Below are positions 57,843-64,000 of a stretch of 64,000 bases of DNA, piece after piece. Position 1 is the stretch's first letter; each line of letters opens with the position of its first letter. The stretch is from Verrucomicrobiota bacterium (lineage in GTDB: Bacteria > Verrucomicrobiota > Verrucomicrobiia > Verrucomicrobiales > Verrucomicrobiaceae), in contig VFKE01000056.1 of the NCBI GenBank assembly GCA_009885695.1, positions 1 through 64,000 on the forward strand. Direction: 5' to 3'. The notes under the pieces were generated by a model. That model was not told where the DNA came from and made no database searches. It saw only the letters and a list, made by a program, of their open reading frames with translations. The position numbers and the translations under genes were made by a program.

Positions 57843-58598
57843 TCAAGCCACCGGCACGCTCACCCAGAAAGTGGTGGTGCTGTCCTGTGAATTCACACCC
57901 AATCGAATCCCCGTCTGGTGCGCCAGCATGGCGGCGATCGTGAGGCCGAGACCGAGATGGGAGGCGCTCTTGCTTCCTTGAAACGGACGGAAAACATCCG
58001 CCAGCTTCTCCGGCGCAATTTGCGATCCGGTGTTGCTCACGAGAATGTCGACCCGTTTTTCAGAAGCAGGGCTGATGACTCCAGGGCCGGTCATCTGAAT
58101 CAGCGCGCGACCGCCACCCTTGAGCGCGGCTTCGGCAGCGTTCTTCAGAACTTCGAGCAGCAGCTCCTTGAATTTCGAGGGATCGACCAGCACAGGCGGC
58201 AAGTTGTCCGGCACATCCATTTCAAAAGGCACGCCCGCCTTGATAAACGGATCGCGGATCGCGGTGGCGACAACGCCCATATATTCGTTCAGATTGAGAG
58301 GCTGGAGATTGATCTTGGCGCAGCCACCGGCGGCACGGATACGTTCGCTGAGTCCGGAGATGCTCATGGAGGCCTCCTTGATGTGCTTCATGTTCTCGAA
58401 CACGGTAGCATCCAGTTCCTCGTTCATCAGGATCAGGCTGCTGAAACCCTGGATGATGGCGAGCAGGTTATTGAGCTTGTGCGTCAATCCGCGCAACAAA
58501 TCCTGATGAAAGCCCTCTGAGGACTGCGGCCCGAGGTTTAACTGGTTCGGATAAACGAACTGCATGGGGTTCGCGGGTGTAGGGACAGTGGCAACCAT
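57843..58598 (-). CDS. Histidine kinase-like protein (HATPase), no sensor domain
   Basis: LTHKLNNLLAIIQGF; LLLEVLKNAAEAAL; HLGLGLTIAAMLAHQTGI. Confidence 0.8.
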   Translation of the reverse strand: MVATVPTPANPMQFVYPNQLNLGPQSSEGFHQDLLRGLTHKLNNLLAIIQGFSSLILMNEELDATVFENMKHIKEASMSISGLSERIRAAGGCAKINLQPLNLNEYMGVVATAIRDPFIKAGVPFEMDVPDNLPPVLVDPSKFKELLLEVLKNAAEAALKGGGRALIQMTGPGVISPASEKRVDILVSNTGSQIAPEKLADVFRPFQGSKSASHLGLGLTIAAMLAHQTGIRLGVNSQDSTTTFWVSVPVA

Positions 58599-58746
58599 AA
58601 TTACTAAACCAATTTAATCAAGAAATCTTGAATGTCGAGCAAAATCTCGTGTTTTTTAGAATTTTCATTCTATCGAGACTGGGCGGTGTTTTCTGGTGTA
58701 GCCATCCGGGTTGTCTGATTTCAGACGCCGGGTTTGCCTGTCGGCA

Positions 58747-58810
58747 GTGTGTAGCAGGGCTTTAGCCTGCTTGGCCAAGCCCGGGCAAGATGCCCGCGCT
58801 CCCTTTCATA
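58747..58810. repeat. REP-like element, partial/decayed; related motif at 58918-58938
   Basis: gtgtgtagcagggctttagcctgctt, cccgggcaagatgcccgcgc. Confidence 0.55.
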
Positions 58811-59405
58811 ATGCCCGCGCTCCCTTCATTGAAAAGTAGCTGACGAGGTGACGAGGCACAAATTTGGATGCCCGGTCGCGCCATCCACCAACGAAGGCTC
58901 TGCCCCTCCCCAACGGAGCGTGGGCATCTTGCCCGCGCCTTCCCCTGCCAGACAAGCCTTTCAGCTTTGCGAGTAAAGTGGACTGATAACGTTTGGCGGG
59001 CAGCAAATCTTTCAGTAAATCTGCCTGACAATTGGCAGCCGCCAAAGGGCTGGACTCTTCATCAAAGGAGCACGACTCGCGCGACTAGATTCGTGCCCGA
59101 GTCTCCGGGGCGCGAATGATGGTGAACAAGTTGCACCAAACAATCGCGATTGATCCCGGAGCCTCGGACGGGGGCAAGGACATACGAATGCACAATACCC
59201 TGATGAGATGGAATGGACTGCGCGGGCGCACACTGCCAGCGAGCTCATCAAGTCGGTGCACCAGACTACCAAGCTTTGGACTGTTGACAGTTTGAGATCA
59301 TTCGTTCATCATCTTCTTCGATCATCCACAATCCCGCTTGGTTGCTGGTAACCTAAACTCTCGGCATAAAATTTCCAAACAAAACAAAACAACACGCATC
59401 AAAAT

Positions 59406-59810
59406 ATGAACCAGAACATTCCACAACAGCCGCAATACGTAGCCACCCAACGCCCAGAATCAGGAACAGTAACTGCCCTAGCGGTAGTCTCGATCATTTT
59501 TGGCACAATAGGACTGCTCGGCTCATTCATTCCATGTTTAGGTGCCCTTGCAATCTGGATCGCTATACCGGCAGCATTATGCGGTGCGGGTGCAACCTAT
59601 ATGGCGAAGTCGAAAGGTTGTTCGATTGGTCTTCCGGTGGCGGCTTTCATTGTCAGCGTTCTCGGAATGATAATTTCCGCGGTTCAGATAGTGGCGATCA
59701 GTGGGGCAGCCAAGGCTGCCAATAACGGAGTTCAAGCTCTCGACGCAGAAATGAAGAGAGACGCGAAAGCCCGTCAGGAACGAATCCAGAATGAGAATAA
59801 TAAGCAGTAA
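59406..59810 (+). CDS. DUF4190-like small membrane protein
   Basis: SGTVTALAVVSIIFGTIGLLGSFIPCLGALAIWIAIPAALCGAGATYMAKSKG. Confidence 0.65.
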   Translation: MNQNIPQQPQYVATQRPESGTVTALAVVSIIFGTIGLLGSFIPCLGALAIWIAIPAALCGAGATYMAKSKGCSIGLPVAAFIVSVLGMIISAVQIVAISGAAKAANNGVQALDAEMKRDAKARQERIQNENNKQ

Positions 59811-60387
59811 TTCTACGCAACTCTCATTACAGTGGCGAGCCATTCGGCTAGCGATCACGACCGTTGTGATCTTGATGGCTTCCCTTTTCGTGAAAGGGTC
59901 GGTTTTCCCGGTATTGCGCCCCAGTTGTTGCATTGCCGATATGGGTATCTCATGTTCGTCATGTGGCATCACTCGAAGCATTACTTCGATTCTGCATGGC
60001 GATTTTGAGAGCTCTAAGGCGTTTCATCAAGGTGGCATATTTCTAGTTACGCTAGTTGCTGTGTCACTTGTTTCGAGGCCGTTACCATACCTATTTCCGT
60101 CTTCAAAGTTCATAGCATTGGACGCACTTGCATTCGTCATTGCTTGGATCATATTATCAATAATATTTTTCGGTGCGCCTGGCTCAGGATATAGAGGAAT
60201 CCAAGCCGACGGTTGCAGGATAAGCGAAAGAAAGAGGACGCAGAACCAGGCTTTCCAACCGACGCCGAGGACGGCGCGGTTGAAAGCCGACATTCGGCTA
60301 AATCGGCCCAAACGTTTTTTCCCGCACGGCAACGATGGCGTCCAGCATGCTCTCCGCCTCCGCACGCAATTTGGTGTCGAGGCTTGA
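59791..60387 (+). CDS. DUF2752-like membrane protein with repeat-derived C-terminus
   Basis: PSCCIADMGISCSSCGITRSITSILHGDFESSKAFHQG; tail NQAFQPTPRTARLKADIR overlaps hairpin. Confidence 0.6.
   Translation: MRIISSNSTQLSLQWRAIRLAITTVVILMASLFVKGSVFPVLRPSCCIADMGISCSSCGITRSITSILHGDFESSKAFHQGGIFLVTLVAVSLVSRPLPYLFPSSKFIALDALAFVIAWIILSIIFFGAPGSGYRGIQADGCRISERKRTQNQAFQPTPRTARLKADIRLNRPKRFFPHGNDGVQHALRLRTQFGVEA
60240..60298. other. attC-like hairpin (degenerate)
   Basis: GCAGAAC-CA-GGCTTTcCAACCG-A-CGCCG-AGGA-CGGCG-CGGTTGAAAGCC-GAC-ATTCGGC; stem with one bulged base. Confidence 0.35.
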
Positions 60388-60684
60388 GGTTGCGCGATTG
60401 TAGCGGCGATAAAGCAGGGCCAGCCGGGTTTTGATCTCGTCTTTGGTCATTTTTGTGTTGATGCCGCAAAGTTGTTCGGGCGACTTCTTGGATTGACCGA
60501 CCCTTGGGCTTGAAGACGGGGCGCTGATCCCGCCGGTGGTGGCGCTCAGCGTGGCACTGATTTTATCCAGAAGGCTGCGCGCTTTTTCCGAGGTCTTTTT
60601 TTTGGCGCTGACCCAGGAACCGGGCTTGGCATCCTCTTTGCTGGCAAGTGTCTCGCTGATGGACTGAAATAATTTCTTAAACAT
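60298..60684 (-). CDS. Hypothetical 128-aa protein in Hsp70 locus
   Basis: 27 nt downstream of the Hsp70-like gene on the same strand; no recognised domain. Confidence 0.55.
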   Translation of the reverse strand: MFKKLFQSISETLASKEDAKPGSWVSAKKKTSEKARSLLDKISATLSATTGGISAPSSSPRVGQSKKSPEQLCGINTKMTKDEIKTRLALLYRRYNRATSSLDTKLRAEAESMLDAIVAVREKTFGPI

Positions 60685-60710
60685 GATGGATGGGGAAAGT
60701 TTATGGAGAG

Positions 60711-62198
60711 CTACTCGATGCGAAATTGCCGCAACATCGAGCCTCGCTTGAGCAGTTCCTCCTCGCTAAGGATGCCCGCGCCCTTGTAGGTGACTGCGAC
60801 TTCCTGTGAGCGGCCGCTTTGTTTGTCCATCACCAGAGCCCGGACGCGCTGATTCTCGTCATAGCTGTAGGTGACGGCAATTTCGCAGCCCGCCACGCGG
60901 TCCGGCGGAACCTCCAGCGTGATGCGCCCGATCACATCCACAAAGCGCGGATCCGTATCCTCGCCCTGGGTGATGTCGACTTCGATGACCCGCTCATTGG
61001 CCTCGGAGGTCGTGTAAACCTGGCTCATGGAACAGGGAATCGGCGTGTTCTTGGCGATGACGATGGAATTTTTCACGCCTTCCTCGCCGGTCTTCGAGTT
61101 CACGACATAAGCCAGGGTGCCGTAACTCTGGTTGCAGACTTCACGGATGCGCGCCGATCTCTTGGCGAAGATGGCCGCGCCTAGCGCGACTGCCTCGTCA
61201 ACGTTGCCGCAGGACTTGGGAGGGCTGCCGAAGAATTTTTCCAATGCCGTCTTCACTTTAGGAATGCGGGTGCTGCCGCCCACCAGCACCACATGTTCGA
61301 TGTCGCCCGGCTGCAGTTTCGCGCTGGCGAGCGCTTGCTCCACCAGCATGATCGCGCGTGTCAGCAGTCGCTGCGCGATTTTCTCGAAATTCTCTCGCGT
61401 GAGATCGATACGGGCAATGCCATCCGTGTCGTTGCCGATGGTGTCGTGCACGCGATGGAGTTTGCTGAGCATCTTCTTCGCATCTTCTGCGGCATGCAGC
61501 ACCCTGCGGCGCTGGCGCTCGTCCTTGAAGAGATCGGCATTGACCTGGCTGCGGTATTGCGCGGCGTAGATATCGAGAAGCAATTCGTCAATATTTGCGC
61601 CGCCGAGATGGCGCGCGCCTTCACTGGTCAAGATGCGGATGTTTCCGCCTTCCACCTCCAAGATAGTGACATCCAACGTGCCGCCGCCCATGTCGAACAC
61701 GAGCACACGACCGTGCACGCCCTGGGTCTGCGCATAGTAAACTGCGGCTGCCGTCGGTTCGTTCACCAGTCGTCGCACCTTCATGCCGGCCATCTCTGCT
61801 GCGGCGATGGTGCTCTTGCGCGCCAGTTCGTTGAAGTTTGCCGGCACGGTGATGACCACTTCATGGATGTCACCGATGATGCGCGAGCACTCGCGTTTGA
61901 GCTTCGACAGGATCAAGGCGGATATCTCCGCCGGTGTCCACTTGCGGCCGTCGATCTCCACAAAGTATTCCGGGTCGTCCATGTGACGCTTGATCTGGAA
62001 GACCGTCCGCTCCGGATCACCTCCGTCGCGAGCGGCGCTGCCGACGAGTTTCACCTCTTCGTGGGAATCAAAAAAGACCACGGAAGGAGTGAGTCGTTCG
62101 CCGTCCGCATTGGGCACGATTTCCGGATTGCCGTCGGGCTTGAGGTAAGCCAGGCCGGAAAGAGTGGTGCCAAGATCGATTCCTACGTGTTCAGCCAT
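60711..62198 (-). CDS. Hsp70/DnaK-like chaperone without alpha-helical lid
   Basis: VGIDLGTTLSGLAYL; VFDMGGGTLDVTILE; VVLVGGSTRIPKVK; ends soon after the SBD-beta region. Confidence 0.9.
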   Translation of the reverse strand: MAEHVGIDLGTTLSGLAYLKPDGNPEIVPNADGERLTPSVVFFDSHEEVKLVGSAARDGGDPERTVFQIKRHMDDPEYFVEIDGRKWTPAEISALILSKLKRECSRIIGDIHEVVITVPANFNELARKSTIAAAEMAGMKVRRLVNEPTAAAVYYAQTQGVHGRVLVFDMGGGTLDVTILEVEGGNIRILTSEGARHLGGANIDELLLDIYAAQYRSQVNADLFKDERQRRRVLHAAEDAKKMLSKLHRVHDTIGNDTDGIARIDLTRENFEKIAQRLLTRAIMLVEQALASAKLQPGDIEHVVLVGGSTRIPKVKTALEKFFGSPPKSCGNVDEAVALGAAIFAKRSARIREVCNQSYGTLAYVVNSKTGEEGVKNSIVIAKNTPIPCSMSQVYTTSEANERVIEVDITQGEDTDPRFVDVIGRITLEVPPDRVAGCEIAVTYSYDENQRVRALVMDKQSGRSQEVAVTYKGAGILSEEELLKRGSMLRQFRIE

Positions 62199-62225
62199 CT
62201 TTTTGTCGTGGTAAAATATGTGATT

Positions 62226-64000
62226 TCAGCGCGCTAATGATTCACTGGATGTCTTCACTTCGACCTTCCGAAGAACCACCTCGCGGCCGCCTCCGCCTGA
62301 ATACAGGAAACCCGGCCTGTAGCTTTCGACGACCTTGGGCCGGGCCGGGCCCGACACGCTTTCGACAATCGCGATGCGTTGGCGAAGATCGACGTCCACC
62401 TCGGTGCCTGGCGCCACCTTGAACTCCTCGATGCCGTGTTGATCGAGAATGTCCTCAAAACTCGCCCGCAGTGTTCGCAATTGCTGATCCATTCCGCCAT
62501 TGATGCCAGGGCCGGTAACGCGCTGAATGAGGATGTCGATCAAATCGATGCGTTTAATGAGGTCGTTGGCAAAAAGAATAACGGTCTTCTCGTCCATGTT
62601 CGCGTGCAGGCTCCGCCTGAGGACTTCGTGCTTCTCCTCCAGTTCGCGCACGCGCTCCTTGAGCTTCATGGTCAGCGCAATTTCAGCTTGCTTCGCGTCT
62701 TCGGTCACACGGTGCCTTGCTTCCTCCAGGTCGCGCCCGGCTTTTTCCAGCGCACAGGCGCGGTCCTCTTCTTCCTGCCCGCGCTCAAGCCGGATTTGCT
62801 CCAGACGCTGTTGCTCCTTCGCGACGGATTCATTCAGGGCGTTCAGCTTCAGTTGCTGGGAAAGCTCCTGCTCCGCAGCCTCGCTCAAATGACGGCTGGC
62901 CACGCGCTCCTTGGTTTCCATCATCGCCAGGGCTTCATTGAGCGAAAGCAGCTTGTCACCACTGTGAAGAAGCTCGGCATAGCGGGATTCATTGGCCGCT
63001 ATCTTGTTCAGCAATTCTTCGAGGGAAGCATCTCCGCGCTGAAGCCGCTCCCGGTTCGTCTGCAAACTCGCGGCGATCCCATCCTCCTCACGACGCAGGC
63101 TCTCGACTTGCTTCGTGAGCTCCGCCACCTGGCCAGTCAGTGTAATTTCACGCTCTCCAAGGCTTCCCTGCAAATCGGCGAGACGTTTCTCCGTCACTTC
63201 CACTCCGCCTTGGGCCATTTGCAACCTCTTGCCTTCAAGGCTGATTTGATCACAAATCTGCCGGAGTGATTCCTCGCCTTTTGCGCACTGTTCCCGGAGC
63301 GCATCAAGCCGGTGCGTCGCATCCACAATTTCCTGCTGAGTAACAGTCGCCAGCGCCTTGAGTTGAGCGGAATGTTCTTCCTCCAAAGTGCGCCGCGCCA
63401 CCAACTCGCTCAAATTGTTCTGCGTCGCGGCCTCCTCCAGGCTCAATGCAGCACTCGTGGCACGAATGGATTCTGCTTCAGCCTTGGCTGCCTGAAGCTC
63501 CTGCGTGATCCCGGCATGTGCCTGTTCCACATGAGCGAGATTTTCCCGCTCGGCGGCAAGATGTTCCTCCAGTTCCGCGAGTTCGGCCAAGCGCTCTTGC
63601 GCTGCTTCGGCAGCCATGGTTTCACGCGCTTGTTCATCAGCTATCTCGTGCTCGATCCGGGCCAGGTCCTGGCTGAGCGCCCCTTTCCGCGCCGTCAATG
63701 CGTCAAACGTCTGCAACTCCTCCAGTCTCTGCTTAGAAATGGAATCAAGTGACACCTGTGCCTTTAGGATTTGTTGCTCGATGTCCTTCAGCTCGTTCGC
63801 ACGCCGTTCGAGCATGGTCAGTCGCTCGGCAGCCTGGGTCACTTGATTCATGGCATCTTGCGCTTCTTTTTGCTTGGAAGCCAGCGTGGCGAGGAGGACC
63901 GCAATTTCATTTCGGACTCCTCCGGCACGGTTGGTTTCCAGTTCAAGGTGATCGCGCGTCTGCTGGAGCCGCAGTTTCTCGGCCTCGTGTTCGCGTCGCA
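62226..64000 (-). CDS. Long coiled-coil protein with GrpE-like C-terminus (5' end beyond window)
   Basis: Frame stays open through 64000 upstream of the tracked Met (RREHEAEKLRLQQTRDHLELETNRAGGVRNEIAVLLATLASKQKEAQDA-MNQ); C-terminus LRASFEDILDQHGIEEFKVAPGTEVDVDLRQRIAIVESVSG...VVESYRPGFLYSGGGGREVVLRKVEV is GrpE-like. Confidence 0.75.
   Translation of the reverse strand, partial: RREHEAEKLRLQQTRDHLELETNRAGGVRNEIAVLLATLASKQKEAQDAMNQVTQAAERLTMLERRANELKDIEQQILKAQVSLDSISKQRLEELQTFDALTARKGALSQDLARIEHEIADEQARETMAAEAAQERLAELAELEEHLAAERENLAHVEQAHAGITQELQAAKAEAESIRATSAALSLEEAATQNNLSELVARRTLEEEHSAQLKALATVTQQEIVDATHRLDALREQCAKGEESLRQICDQISLEGKRLQMAQGGVEVTEKRLADLQGSLGEREITLTGQVAELTKQVESLRREEDGIAASLQTNRERLQRGDASLEELLNKIAANESRYAELLHSGDKLLSLNEALAMMETKERVASRHLSEAAEQELSQQLKLNALNESVAKEQQRLEQIRLERGQEEEDRACALEKAGRDLEEARHRVTEDAKQAEIALTMKLKERVRELEEKHEVLRRSLHANMDEKTVILFANDLIKRIDLIDILIQRVTGPGINGGMDQQLRTLRASFEDILDQHGIEEFKVAPGTEVDVDLRQRIAIVESVSGPARPKVVESYRPGFLYSGGGGREVVLRKVEVKTSSESLAR

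Noticed and set aside
58762-59272. Short ORFs between the histidine kinase-like and DUF4190-like genes
   Set aside because: Overlap REP-derived DNA, low-complexity translations, no consistent coding signal.
1-64000. Prophage, conjugative element, or secondary-metabolite cluster
   Set aside because: No capsid, portal, integrase, relaxase, NRPS or PKS genes visible; content is mostly housekeeping.

Overview
64 kb GC-rich chromosomal window, dense with housekeeping genes. Gene content and repeat style suggest the Verrucomicrobia/PVC group (inference, no search run). About 49 CDSs are supported. Main loci: GH33 sialidase and a second secreted glycosidase-like gene; paired BatA-like VWA proteins; a GT4 fusion protein overlapping a GH130 gene; a Fur-family regulator with sufC-sufB-sufD; malQ; vapBC- and hicBA-type TA pairs; glnD; apt; ccsA-hemA-hemC-cobA/hemD; a two-component system; queC/queF/queG; GTP-PEPCK; aguA/aguB; glyQS; base-excision repair genes (tag, AlkD-like, SMUG1-like); a Ser/Thr kinase with a LamG-like C-terminus; a U32 peptidase; and, at the right edge, an Hsp70-like protein next to a long coiled-coil protein with a GrpE-like C-terminus that runs off the window. 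The non-genic signal is richer than the gene content. (1) At least ten 7-nt (one 8-nt) degenerate tandem arrays, mostly at gene junctions and sometimes spanning stop and start codons. (2) Several families of palindromic REP/REPIN/MITE-like elements. One GTGGCACAGGC...GCCTGTGCCAC family sits in frame inside sufD, hemC and the U32 peptidase gene. (3) A 128-bp dispersed inverted REPIN-like repeat, a 200-bp MITE-like element, a shared 45-nt palindrome-bearing repeat upstream of two glycosidase genes, and an attC-like hairpin. No rRNA, CRISPR array, prophage or convincing tRNA was seen. All calls are by reading only; no database search was run.
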